Shown here one piece after another: positions 1-6,375 of a stretch of 6,375 nt of DNA; position 1 is the first letter of the stretch; the number at the start of each line of letters is the position of its first letter. The position numbers and the translations under genes are program-made. Under the pieces are notes generated by a model that was given only the letters and a program-made list of their open reading frames with translations, had not been told where the DNA came from and made no database searches. Source of the DNA: an uncultured Ruminococcus sp. (GTDB lineage Bacteria > Bacillota > Clostridia > Oscillospirales > Ruminococcaceae); NCBI GenBank assembly GCA_947177935.1, contig CAMWWG010000056.1:1-6375 (forward strand), in the 5' to 3' direction.

Positions 1-465
1 GTGTAAACTGATGTTATAAACACCGTTTTTCTCAGCGGCATCTTGAAATTCGTCATGTTCTTCAAACGGCAGATCCGGAACGATCACGCCGTCAATGCCG
101 ACCTGGCGGCATTTTTCAAAGAAATCATCCGTGCCGGTTCTGAAAATCGTGTTCGCATAAAGCATTAATAATAATGGCATATCCGTTTTTTTCCGGAGTT
201 TTTCCACAAGTGCAAACACGCCTTTGAGTGTTGTGTGATAGTCCCGGATTGCCCGGAGACTTGCCGCCTGGATCACAGGACCTTCCGCAATTGGGTCGGA
301 GAACGGCACGCCGATTTCCACAATATCAGCGCCGTTCTGTTCCATGGCAAGGACTGCCTGTTCCGTAAGATCATAACCGCCGTCCCCTGCGGCAATATAT
401 GTGATTAATGCTTTCTTATTCTGGCTTTTCAGCTCTGTGAATTTCTGGTCAATTCTGTTAGGCAT
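1..465 (-). CDS. trpA: Tryptophan synthase alpha subunit, 3' end cut by window edge
   Basis: The alpha subunit cleaves indole-3-glycerol phosphate to indole and glyceraldehyde 3-phosphate and passes indole to TrpB through a tunnel in the cytosolic alpha2-beta2 complex. The first 155 residues are visible, out of about 260 usual, so the C-terminal part, including the phosphate-binding loops, lies off the window. The beta/alpha barrel signature is clear: [14 protein letters not shown] at residues 50-63, with Glu50 matching catalytic Glu49 of the Salmonella enzyme, and [10 protein letters not shown] at about 127-136. Odd points: the residue equivalent to catalytic Asp60 is Glu61, and the usual GDP turn near residue 26 reads GDGG. 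The start is the ATG at 465, preceded by GAGGAG 9 nt upstream, inside the end of trpB. It overlaps trpB by 8 nt (ATGCCTAA), which suggests translational coupling and equal subunit supply. Confidence 0.97.
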   Translation of the reverse strand, partial: MPNRIDQKFTELKSQNKKALITYIAAGDGGYDLTEQAVLAMEQNGADIVEIGVPFSDPIAEGPVIQAASLRAIRDYHTTLKGVFALVEKLRKKTDMPLLLMLYANTIFRTGTDDFFEKCRQVGIDGVIVPDLPFEEHDEFQDAAEKNGVYNISLH

Positions 466-1645
466 TTAAATCAACTCCTCTGTATCTTGCAATTTGCTGA
501 ACGTCTTTATCACCACGTCCGGAAAGATTGATGATCATGACCTGATCCGGACGCATTGTCGGTGCGATCTTAAGAGCGGCGGCTACCGCATGAGCGGACT
601 CAATCGCCGGAATGATTCCCTCTACTCTGGAAAGATATTCAAACGCCTGCACAGCTTCTTCATCCGTGATACTGGTATAATCTGCACGACCAGTTTCGTT
701 TAAATAAGCATGTTCCGGACCAATACCGGGATAATCCAGACCGGCAGAAATCGAATACACCGGCGCAATCTGTCCTTCTTCGTTCTGCAAAAAGATGGAT
801 TTCATACCATGGAAGATACCAAGATCACCCTTGGTAAGCGTTGCGGCATGTTTGTCCGTCTCTGCACCAAGACCGCCAGCCTCTGCGCCGACAAGTCTGA
901 CGGATTTGTCCGGAATGAAATCATAGAAAATACCCATTGCATTCGATCCGCCGCCGACACAGGCAACCACGCAATCCGGAAGTCTTCCCTCAGCCTCCAG
1001 AATCTGCTTTTTTGCTTCTTCGCCAATGATCTTCTGGAAATCACGAACCATTGTCGGATACGGATGGGGACCCATCACAGAACCGATACAATAGAATGTT
1101 GTCGCAATGTTCGTTGCCCAGTCTCTCATGGCTTCATTGATGGCATCTTTCAATGTTGCCGTCCCGGCATCGACACCAGTCACCTTTGCGCCGAGCAGTT
1201 CCATCCGGTAAACATTAAGCGCCTGGCGTTCCATATCCTCACGACCCATGTAAATTTCGCATTCCATATTGAAATACGCACAGATCGTAGCTGTTGCCAC
1301 ACCGTGCTGTCCTGCACCGGTTTCAGCGATCACACGCTTTTTCCCCATACGCTTTGCAAGCAGAACCTGTCCGAGCGCATTGTTGATCTTGTGAGAGCCT
1401 GTGTGATTCAGATCTTCCCGCTTGATATAGATCTTTGCTCCGCCGAGATCTTTCGTCATTTTTTCTGCATAATACAGCAGTGACGGACGGAACGCATAAT
1501 TCTGATATAAATCATGCAGTTCTTTGAGAAATTCCGGATCATTCCTGTATTTCTCATATGCCTGCTGCAATTCTGACACTGCATTCATGACAGTTTCCGG
1601 GACATACTGACCGCCGAAACTGCCGAATCTTCCGATTTTGCCCAT
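458..1645 (-). CDS. trpB: Tryptophan synthase beta subunit
   Basis: This PLP enzyme condenses indole with L-serine to give L-tryptophan, in complex with TrpA. The product is 395 residues, the normal length for the standard TrpB1 type. It opens with the typical [14 protein letters not shown] segment. The PLP lysine is Lys86 in [10 protein letters not shown] (residues 81-90), catalytic Glu108 lies in AETGAGQHG, and the PLP phosphate loop GGGSN is at 231-235. The segment [17 protein letters not shown] (188-204) is also typical of TrpB1 and argues against the longer TrpB2 type. The ATG at 1645 has AAGGAG 8 nt upstream in the short gap after the cupin gene; this gap of 25 nt is the largest in the window. 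The 3' end overlaps trpA. No missing residues or frame damage are seen. Confidence 0.99.
   Translation of the reverse strand: MGKIGRFGSFGGQYVPETVMNAVSELQQAYEKYRNDPEFLKELHDLYQNYAFRPSLLYYAEKMTKDLGGAKIYIKREDLNHTGSHKINNALGQVLLAKRMGKKRVIAETGAGQHGVATATICAYFNMECEIYMGREDMERQALNVYRMELLGAKVTGVDAGTATLKDAINEAMRDWATNIATTFYCIGSVMGPHPYPTMVRDFQKIIGEEAKKQILEAEGRLPDCVVACVGGGSNAMGIFYDFIPDKSVRLVGAEAGGLGAETDKHAATLTKGDLGIFHGMKSIFLQNEEGQIAPVYSISAGLDYPGIGPEHAYLNETGRADYTSITDEEAVQAFEYLSRVEGIIPAIESAHAVAAALKIAPTMRPDQVMIINLSGRGDKDVQQIARYRGVDLNA
475..480 (-). promoter_or_regulatory. Ribosome binding site of trpA
   Basis: GAGGAG on the minus strand, 9 nt before the trpA ATG at 465 and inside the last codons of trpB. It supports this start and coupled translation of the two synthase subunits. 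Confidence 0.8.
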
Positions 1646-1653
1646 TAAAAAAA

Positions 1654-1659
1654 CTCCTT
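1654..1659 (-). promoter_or_regulatory. Ribosome binding site of trpB
   Basis: AAGGAG on the minus strand, 8 nt before the ATG at 1645. It is followed by a run of seven T. It lies in the only real intergenic gap of the window (1646-1670), so trpB can be initiated independently of the cupin gene. Confidence 0.85.
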
Positions 1660-1670
1660 TTCTGATTGAT

Positions 1671-1684
1671 TTATGCCGGCATAA
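1671..1684. repeat. 14-bp perfect palindrome at the cupin stop codon
   Basis: TTATGCCGGCATAA is its own reverse complement. It contains the cupin TAA stop and abuts the 25-nt gap before trpB. As RNA it could form only a 5-bp stem with a CCGG loop, too weak for a terminator. One palindrome of this size is not rare by chance in 6 kb; its position at a gene boundary is the only reason to list it. Confidence 0.35.
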
Positions 1685-1997
1685 TAGAAATGCCGATCAT
1701 AACAGTCGTTTGTTCCGCATGATTCCAGACAGAATGCGGAATCATGCCCTTGACGAGATAACTTTCATTTTTCCGGAGAATCACACTTTTATCAGCCAGC
1801 TTAATTTCTGCTTCGCCATCTGTCACAATAAACAAATGGTCATGCGCATGTGTGTGATTCTGCATAGGACCGCCGCCGTCCTGCTCCAGATAGGCAATGG
1901 AACAATCTGAAATCACGGCATTCCCATATAATTTCTGTGCCAGAAAATGCACATGTTCCGGCGGTGTGAATAATAAATTATGCTGCTGCATTTTCAT
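1671..1997 (-). CDS. Small single-domain cupin with four-His metal site, inside the trp operon
   Basis: This is a 108-residue protein with one cupin beta-barrel and no signal peptide or membrane segment. Cupin motif 1 is at about residues 43-61 ([19 protein letters not shown]), with His48, His50 and His54; His54 stands where most cupins have Glu. Motif 2 is at about 84-92 (GMIPHSVWN), with His88. The predicted metal ligands are therefore 48/50/54/88. As I recall, Thermotoga maritima TM1459, a manganese cupin of similar size, uses His52/54/58/92, the same spacing. The substrate is unknown and I do not recognise the gene as a trp enzyme. The ATG at 1997 was chosen because it overlaps the trpF stop (TAATG) and has GAGG 7 nt upstream; an ATG two codons later (1991) is possible. 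The frame stays open upstream to 2198, but only inside trpF. Expression with the operon is likely; a role in tryptophan metabolism or its control is inference. Confidence 0.88.
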   Translation of the reverse strand: MKMQQHNLLFTPPEHVHFLAQKLYGNAVISDCSIAYLEQDGGGPMQNHTHAHDHLFIVTDGEAEIKLADKSVILRKNESYLVKGMIPHSVWNHAEQTTVMIGISIMPA

Positions 1998-2626
1998 TAT
2001 GCCCCCTCTACAGTCCGCAAAATTTCCAGAATAGCCCGGATTTTGGAAACATCCTTGCATTTGCCTGTTTCCACACTGCTGGAAACATCCATCCCGAACG
2101 GACGGACTTCCCGGACAGCATCCCGGATATTCTCTGCTGAAATTCCTCCGGCTAAGAAAAATTCTTTTTCCGGACGATTCCGGACAATCACATCCCATGG
2201 CGCAAGCGTTCCCGTTCCGCCGTGAGAATTTTCTGAAAAACTGTCAAGAACTAATTTATCTACCGGGAGCAGATCTGCTCTGTGAATGTCTTCGGGATTG
2301 CGGACTCTGACGGCTTTCCAGATTTCCAGCTCCGGGAAATTTTCTCTGACAAGCCGGATAAACTCCCCGGATTCTTCGCCATGCAACTGAATCACATCCA
2401 GGAATCTTGCATAATCCCGGATTTCATGCAGTTCCGGATTGACAAACACACCAACACGGCGGATTCCGGGATGTAATAGTTCATGCAGAATTTTCATTTG
2501 TCCGGGATCAATATATCGCCAGAATGGCTTTGACAAAATAAACCCTGCGTAGTCCGGAGCATGTAAATTTAAATAGTTTACATCCTGTATCCTGCGAATG
2601 CCGCAGATCTTAAGCCGTGGATTCAT
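1997..2626 (-). CDS. trpF: Phosphoribosylanthranilate isomerase
   Basis: The enzyme converts N-(5'-phosphoribosyl)anthranilate to the carboxyphenylamino-deoxyribulose phosphate used by TrpC. At 209 residues it is a normal stand-alone PRAI barrel. KICGI at residues 6-10 carries the general base Cys8, and VLDSF (126-130) carries the general acid Asp128. GVFVN (59-63), IQLHGEE (79-85), HGGTG (135-139), LAGGISAENI (158-167) and DVSSSVE (180-186) follow in family order. Ser184 replaces the glycine usual in the SSGVE phosphate loop, and the region normally holding S-K/R-R reads SKPFWRYI (32-39); both look like lineage variation, not damage. The ATG at 2626 overlaps the trpC stop as ATGA, with GAGG 7 nt upstream. 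It is separate from trpC, unlike the fused trpCF of enterobacteria. Confidence 0.97.
   Translation of the reverse strand: MNPRLKICGIRRIQDVNYLNLHAPDYAGFILSKPFWRYIDPGQMKILHELLHPGIRRVGVFVNPELHEIRDYARFLDVIQLHGEESGEFIRLVRENFPELEIWKAVRVRNPEDIHRADLLPVDKLVLDSFSENSHGGTGTLAPWDVIVRNRPEKEFFLAGGISAENIRDAVREVRPFGMDVSSSVETGKCKDVSKIRAILEILRTVEGA
2002..2008 (-). promoter_or_regulatory. Ribosome binding site of the cupin gene
   Basis: GAGGGGG on the minus strand within the last codons of trpF. GAGG is 7 nt from the ATG at 1997 and 13 nt from the alternative ATG at 1991, so it favours the first start. Confidence 0.75.
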
Positions 2627-3411
2627 GCTGTCCCCTCACGGAGTGCGTGGAGCGTTTCCGGAATATTGTCACTTCGCATGAGTGTCTCACCGATCAGGAC
2701 AGCATCTGCGCCATTTGCCTGTGCCGTTTTCATATCCGCATTATTTTTAATGCCGCTTTCTGAGACAAATAACTGCCCCGGTTCTCTCAGATGGCTTAAT
2801 CTCTCCGTTGTGGACAAATCCACTTCAAATGTTTTCAGATTCCGGTTATTCACGCCCAGTAATTGCGGATGCAATCTCTGGACGGTCTCCATTTCTTCTT
2901 CCGTGTGGACTTCTACCAGACAATCCAATTCCAGACTATGCGCCAGATCAAAATATTCTTCCATGCGTGGCAATTCTAATACTGCGGCAATCAGCAATAT
3001 AGCAGACGCTCCCAGTACTTTTGCTTCATAGATCTGATACGGATCTATGATAAAATCTTTTCTCAAAACCGGAATTGTTACCATCTGTGCAATATTTCTT
3101 AAATAGTCTGCACTGCCCTTGAAATAATATTCTTCCGTCAGACAAGAAATGCAGTCTGCGCCTGCGGATTCATATTCTTTTGCAAGCTCCACCGGATGAA
3201 AATCCGGACGGATTAAGCCTTTGGAGGGAGATGCTTTTTTTACTTCGCAGATACAAGACAGACCAGACTTCCGGATTGCCTGAATAAATCCAGGTTTTGT
3301 GTCTGATTGCTTGACCTGTTCTGCAAGACGGCGCACTTCCGGGAGAGAACAACGTTCTTTTTCAGTTTTTAGCTGCATTGCTCTTTTCTCACAGATTTCA
3401 TCAAGAATCAT
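2623..3411 (-). CDS. trpC: Indole-3-glycerol-phosphate synthase
   Basis: The enzyme closes the pyrrole ring, turning carboxyphenylamino-deoxyribulose phosphate into indole-3-glycerol phosphate with loss of CO2 and water. The product is 262 residues, the usual length for a single-function IGPS. Family signatures appear in order: CEVKKASPSKG at 55-65 with Glu56 and Lys58, CLTEEYYFKGS at 90-100, PVLRKDF at 114-120 with catalytic Lys118, LVEVH at 165-169 with Glu167, GVNNRNL at 186-192, FVSESGI at 215-221, and AVLIGE near the C-terminus. These match the catalytic Glu51, Lys53, Lys110, Glu159, Asn180 and Ser211 of the Sulfolobus enzyme. The ATG at 3411 lies 7 nt after the trpGD stop; a modest GGAG sits 10 nt upstream inside trpGD. 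The stop overlaps the trpF start. Confidence 0.98.
   Translation of the reverse strand: MILDEICEKRAMQLKTEKERCSLPEVRRLAEQVKQSDTKPGFIQAIRKSGLSCICEVKKASPSKGLIRPDFHPVELAKEYESAGADCISCLTEEYYFKGSADYLRNIAQMVTIPVLRKDFIIDPYQIYEAKVLGASAILLIAAVLELPRMEEYFDLAHSLELDCLVEVHTEEEMETVQRLHPQLLGVNNRNLKTFEVDLSTTERLSHLREPGQLFVSESGIKNNADMKTAQANGADAVLIGETLMRSDNIPETLHALREGTA
2632..2637 (-). promoter_or_regulatory. Ribosome binding site of trpF
   Basis: GAGGGG on the minus strand inside the end of trpC, with GAGG 7 nt before the trpF ATG at 2626. It supports the ATGA-overlap start. Confidence 0.78.
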
Positions 3412-3418
3412 GTGTGAA

Positions 3419-5041
3419 TCACTCCGTTCTGTTGGTGAATTTTACAAACTGGTTTAATTTTTCAAGCGCTGCGCCGTTGTCAATCACTTCGGCGGCTTTT
3501 GCAATGCCATCCCGGAGCGTTTCCGTAATTCCGTACGTATACAGAACAGCACCGGCATTTAATAAGACAATATCACGCTTAGCACCTTTTAAACTGCCGT
3601 CCAGGATATTCCTGGTGATCTGTGCATTCTCAACAGGCGTACCACCGACAATCTCAGATTTGTCATAACGCTGTAAGCCGAATTCTTCAGGTGTGATTTC
3701 GTAAGTCCGGATTTCATCGCCTTTAACTTCCGTGACAGTGGTAGCATCCGACACAGAAATTTCATCCATCACATCATTGCCGAACACTACCATGGCATGT
3801 TTAATCCCGACTTGCTGGAGCACTTTTGCCATAATTTCTGTTAAAGATTTTTCATAGACCCCCAGAACGATATAATCCGTTCTTGCTGGATTGGTCAATG
3901 GTCCCAGGATATTGAAAACGGTCTTGACACCGAGCGCTTTCCGGACAGGTGCGACGTACTTCATGCTGGCATGATAACTCTGTGCGAACAGGAATGAAAT
4001 CCCCGTAGCATCCAGGCAGGCTTTTGCCTGTTCCGGTGTGGATGTAATCTTTGCGCCGAGCGCTTCGAGAACGTCCGCCGCACCGCTCTTGCTGGACACA
4101 CTCCGGTTGCCATGCTTGGCAACTCTTGCACCGGCTGCGGATGCCACAAATGCAGATGTCGTGGAAATATTGAACGATGCGCAACCGTCTCCGCCCGTTC
4201 CGACAATTTCAATGCTGTTGGCAGAATCCGGGACAATCTTTGCTTTCGCTCTCATGCCTTTGGCAAAGCCTGCGATTTCGTCAATCGTTTCCCCTTTCGT
4301 TGCCAATGCCGTCAGGACTGCGGCAATCTGTAATTGTGATGCTTCACCGCTCATGAGAATATCCATGCAATCTTCTGCTTCCTGCATTGTCAAATCCTGC
4401 TTCTGCATTAATTTGCTGTAGTAGGGTTTCAGATCCACATTGACATATTGGGGTGCATCATCTTCAAGTAATCCGGCAATGATCAGGAAATTTTTTAATA
4501 ATTGCTTTCCATTATCTGTCAAAACTGACTCCGGATGAAACTGCAATCCATAAGTCTTGTGCGTTTTATGTGATACTGCCATAATCTGCCCATTTTCGTC
4601 CAGTGCTGTCACATAGAGACATTCCGGAAGCGTTTCTTCATCTGCAATCAAAGAATGATAACGTCCTGCTGTGAATGGACAGGAACAATGCCGGAACAGA
4701 GGATGTTTTTCTTCAAATTTGATACTGCTGGATTTGCCGTGCATGAGCTGTCTTGCCCGGATAATCCTGCCACCGAATGCCTGCACAATGGACTGATGTC
4801 CCAGACATACGCCCAGAATCGGAATTTTTCCGGAGAATTCCCGGATGACTTCGAGAGAAATCCCGGCAGATTCCGGATAGCCAGGACCTGGAGAAATCAG
4901 AATCGCTCCCGGATTTAATTGCCTGATCTCATCACAAGTAATCTCGTCATTGCGTCTTACGAAAATATCCGGGTACATTTTGCCGATATACTGGCATAAA
5001 TTGTAAGTAAACGAGTCATAATTATCAATTACCAGAATCAT
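3419..5041 (-). CDS. trpGD: Fused anthranilate synthase glutaminase / anthranilate phosphoribosyltransferase
   Basis: This is a 540-residue bifunctional protein. Residues 1 to about 190 are a class I glutamine amidotransferase (TrpG) that feeds ammonia to TrpE: SPGPG oxyanion loop at 50-54, nucleophile Cys79 in GVCLGHQ, and His169/Glu171 in FHPES. A short linker of roughly 15 residues leads to the TrpD domain (about 205-540), which joins anthranilate to PRPP. That domain shows GTGGDG at 281-286, NISTTSAF at 291-298, KHGNRS at 309-314, NILGPLTNP at 377-385, and the metal-binding Asp426-Glu427 pair in VMDEISVSD. Both halves keep their key residues, so both should be active. The ATG at 5041 overlaps the trpE stop (ATGA), with GGAGG 10 nt upstream. 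The same G-D fusion order is known from E. coli, but here trpC and trpF are not fused. Confidence 0.98.
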   Translation of the reverse strand: MILVIDNYDSFTYNLCQYIGKMYPDIFVRRNDEITCDEIRQLNPGAILISPGPGYPESAGISLEVIREFSGKIPILGVCLGHQSIVQAFGGRIIRARQLMHGKSSSIKFEEKHPLFRHCSCPFTAGRYHSLIADEETLPECLYVTALDENGQIMAVSHKTHKTYGLQFHPESVLTDNGKQLLKNFLIIAGLLEDDAPQYVNVDLKPYYSKLMQKQDLTMQEAEDCMDILMSGEASQLQIAAVLTALATKGETIDEIAGFAKGMRAKAKIVPDSANSIEIVGTGGDGCASFNISTTSAFVASAAGARVAKHGNRSVSSKSGAADVLEALGAKITSTPEQAKACLDATGISFLFAQSYHASMKYVAPVRKALGVKTVFNILGPLTNPARTDYIVLGVYEKSLTEIMAKVLQQVGIKHAMVVFGNDVMDEISVSDATTVTEVKGDEIRTYEITPEEFGLQRYDKSEIVGGTPVENAQITRNILDGSLKGAKRDIVLLNAGAVLYTYGITETLRDGIAKAAEVIDNGAALEKLNQFVKFTNRTE

Positions 5042-6375
5042 GAATTTTCCGCCTCCCTGATTGCGTTAATCATAGCAGATGCCTTGTGTGTGGTTTCTGC
5101 AAATTCTTTTTCCGGATCAGAATCTGCAACAATCCCTGCACCTGCCTGGACGTAGGCTTTCTGATTCCGGAACAATACTGTCCGGATGGCAATGCAGGTG
5201 TTCATATCGCCGTTATAACCGAAGTAACCGACCGTTCCGCCGTAGAGACCACGCTTTCTGTTTTCGAGTTCGTCAATGATTTCCATTGCACGGACTTTTG
5301 GTGCGCCGGAGAGCGTACCTGCCGGCAATACAGAACGCAAAGCGTCAATCGGTCTGCAGTCCGGGCGAAGCTTGCCTTTCACATCGGATACTAAATGCAT
5401 GACTTTGGAATAACGTTCCAGATACATGAAATTTGTGACTTCCACCGTGCCGAATTGACTGACTCTGCCCAGATCGTTCCTGCCCAGATCGACAAGCATG
5501 GTATGTTCTGCCTTTTCTTTTTCGTCAGCAAGCAGGGATTTTTCCAGTTCCAGATCCTGTTCCTGTGTCTTTCCACGGGGACGAGTCCCGGCAATGGGTC
5601 TGGTGGAAGCAGTCTGATCTGTGACTTTTACGAGCAGTTCCGGCGATGCACCGGCAATCTGATAATCCTTTGTCTTAAAATAATACAGATACGGCGACGG
5701 ATTCGTGGCACGAAGTCTGCGATAGACTTCAAAGCTGTCCGGAGGATTGTCAATTTCAAAACGCTGTGATAAAACCACCTGGAAAATATCCCCAGATAAA
5801 ATATGTTCTTTTGCAGTATTCACCATGGCTATAAATTGTTCTTCTGTGAAATTGGATCTGATTTGCAGGGAATCTTCAAACGGATAAGTTTCATGATGGC
5901 AGTCATAATTTTCAATTTTGACAGCAATTTCCTGTGCTCTATGCCATGCCCGTACGTACTGTTTTTGTAGATTCTGGTCTGTATGCAGATTGATAATAAT
6001 ATATGCATTGCTGTTTAAGTGATCATAAGCAACAAGTTCTTCATAATCAAATAAATGCATATCTGGCATATTGGTGTCATCTTCGGGGATTTTCACAAGT
6101 TTTTTCTCTGTGTATCTGACAGAATCATATGCAAAATAGCCGATCATCCCGCCTGTAAAATACGGCAGATCCTCGAATTTAGGAGAAGTCTGAGCATCCA
6201 GAATCGATTGCAATTTGCTGAACGGTTCAGAAATGGTAAGATTTTCGCAATTATTGATTGTATTTTCAATCACCTGCAAGGAAGATCCCTGCGCCCGGAT
6301 TTCCCGGACAGGATGAAATCCAATAAAAGAATAACGATCCCACTGCGTGCCGTTGTTGATGCTTTCCAGGAGAAA
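5038..6375 (-). CDS. trpE: Anthranilate synthase component I, 5' end cut by window edge
   Basis: TrpE turns chorismate and ammonia (from the TrpG domain) into anthranilate and pyruvate, the first committed and feedback-controlled step. 445 residues are visible and the frame is open to the window edge; a full TrpE is about 490-500, so roughly 45-50 N-terminal residues are missing. The first visible residues are FLLES, the tryptophan-binding LLES motif, and NPSPYLYYF, encoded at 5677-5703, forms the rest of the allosteric site. The catalytic domain shows GASPELL, TRPIAGTRPRGK, LVDLGRNDLGRV, LPAGTLSGAPKVRAME, GTVGYFGYNGDMN and GAGIVADSDPEKEF. Having the LLES segment and the separate glutaminase partner downstream favours TrpE over PabB or a salicylate synthase. 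A TTG at 6279 (Leu33 of the visible part) is not the start, because homology continues upstream of it. Feedback inhibition by tryptophan is inferred from the conserved site. Confidence 0.97.
   Translation of the reverse strand, partial: FLLESINNGTQWDRYSFIGFHPVREIRAQGSSLQVIENTINNCENLTISEPFSKLQSILDAQTSPKFEDLPYFTGGMIGYFAYDSVRYTEKKLVKIPEDDTNMPDMHLFDYEELVAYDHLNSNAYIIINLHTDQNLQKQYVRAWHRAQEIAVKIENYDCHHETYPFEDSLQIRSNFTEEQFIAMVNTAKEHILSGDIFQVVLSQRFEIDNPPDSFEVYRRLRATNPSPYLYYFKTKDYQIAGASPELLVKVTDQTASTRPIAGTRPRGKTQEQDLELEKSLLADEKEKAEHTMLVDLGRNDLGRVSQFGTVEVTNFMYLERYSKVMHLVSDVKGKLRPDCRPIDALRSVLPAGTLSGAPKVRAMEIIDELENRKRGLYGGTVGYFGYNGDMNTCIAIRTVLFRNQKAYVQAGAGIVADSDPEKEFAETTHKASAMINAIREAENS
5052..5056 (-). 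promoter_or_regulatory. Ribosome binding site of trpGD
   Basis: GGAGG on the minus strand inside the end of trpE, 10 nt before the trpGD ATG at 5041. It supports the ATGA-overlap start. Confidence 0.75.

Larger units (their letters stand above)
74..5743. repeat. Dispersed palindromic hexamer TCCGGA, 26 copies
   Basis: I counted 26 exact copies, starting at 74, 192, 518, 546, 714, 909, 975, 1533, 1772, 2169, 2179, 2433, 2553, 2657, 3203, 3270, 3706, 3940, 4530, 4623, 4829, 4872, 5111, 5166, 5181 and 5738. Base composition in the mid-to-high 40s percent GC predicts about one or two. Every gene carries at least one. All lie in coding sequence: 16 are read as x-Pro-Asp/Glu (NNT CCG GAN), 8 as x-Arg (NTC CGG A), and 2 as Ser-Gly (TCC GGA). 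CCCGGA is also frequent. Codon preference for CCG and CGG explains part of this; whether it explains all cannot be settled from one window. Confidence 0.6.

Noticed and set aside
710..1483. Open frame of 257 codons on the plus strand opposite trpB
   Set aside because: It is fully antisense to an intact, conserved trpB. Its translation is rich in Cys, His and Arg with no recognisable domain, as expected of a shadow frame.
1767..1781. 15-nt repeat shared with 4824-4838 (ATTTTTCCGGAGAAT)
   Set aside because: It is built around the abundant TCCGGA word and a T-run, so it needs no separate explanation.
2159..2174. 16-nt repeat shared with 5101-5116
   Set aside because: Both copies encode the peptide PEKEF in the same frame (trpF and trpE), so protein coincidence plus shared codon preference explains it.
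1998..2198. N-terminal extension of the cupin frame into trpF, starting at 2198
   Set aside because: The extra 67 residues lie wholly inside conserved trpF, look unlike a cupin, and the ATG at 1997 has the overlap and ribosome site.
4038..4421. Open frame of 127 codons on the plus strand opposite trpGD
   Set aside because: It is antisense to the conserved TrpD domain, has no ribosome site of note and resembles no known family.
6277..6279. TTG at 6279 as the trpE start
   Set aside because: The frame continues upstream to the window edge with clear TrpE sequence, including the LLES tryptophan-binding motif, so the true start is outside.

Overview
The window is one stretch of a tryptophan biosynthesis operon. 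Every gene lies on the minus strand, so transcription runs from high to low coordinates: trpE (5' end cut off by the window), a fused trpG-trpD, trpC, trpF, a small cupin gene, trpB, and trpA (3' end cut off). Together the named genes encode all the steps from chorismate to tryptophan. TrpE and the TrpG domain make anthranilate, the TrpD domain adds phosphoribosyl, TrpF isomerises, TrpC closes the indole ring, and TrpA/TrpB form the tryptophan synthase complex.

The genes are packed almost end to end. trpE/trpGD overlap by 4 nt (ATGA), trpGD/trpC are 7 nt apart, trpC/trpF overlap by 4 nt (ATGA), trpF/cupin by 1 nt (TAATG), cupin/trpB are 25 nt apart and trpB/trpA overlap by 8 nt. Each internal start has a purine-rich Shine-Dalgarno sequence. 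This fits a single polycistronic message with translational coupling. The promoter, any leader or attenuator (T-box or TRAP type) and the terminator must lie outside the window. No non-coding stretch longer than 25 nt exists here, and I see no RNA gene, mobile element or CRISPR array.

The gene order E-GD-C-F-B-A, with G fused to D while C and F stay separate, strong AGGAGG-like ribosome sites and moderate GC content suggest an anaerobic Bacillota of the class Clostridia (Lachnospiraceae/Oscillospiraceae type). This is inference; the genus cannot be fixed from the window.

Most of the window is ordinary core metabolism. Three things stand out. A 108-residue single-domain cupin with an all-histidine metal site is inserted between trpF and trpB. 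The hexamer TCCGGA occurs 26 times, where composition predicts one or two, and in all three reading frames. The catalytic aspartate of TrpA is replaced by glutamate. I found no convincing new multi-gene system.
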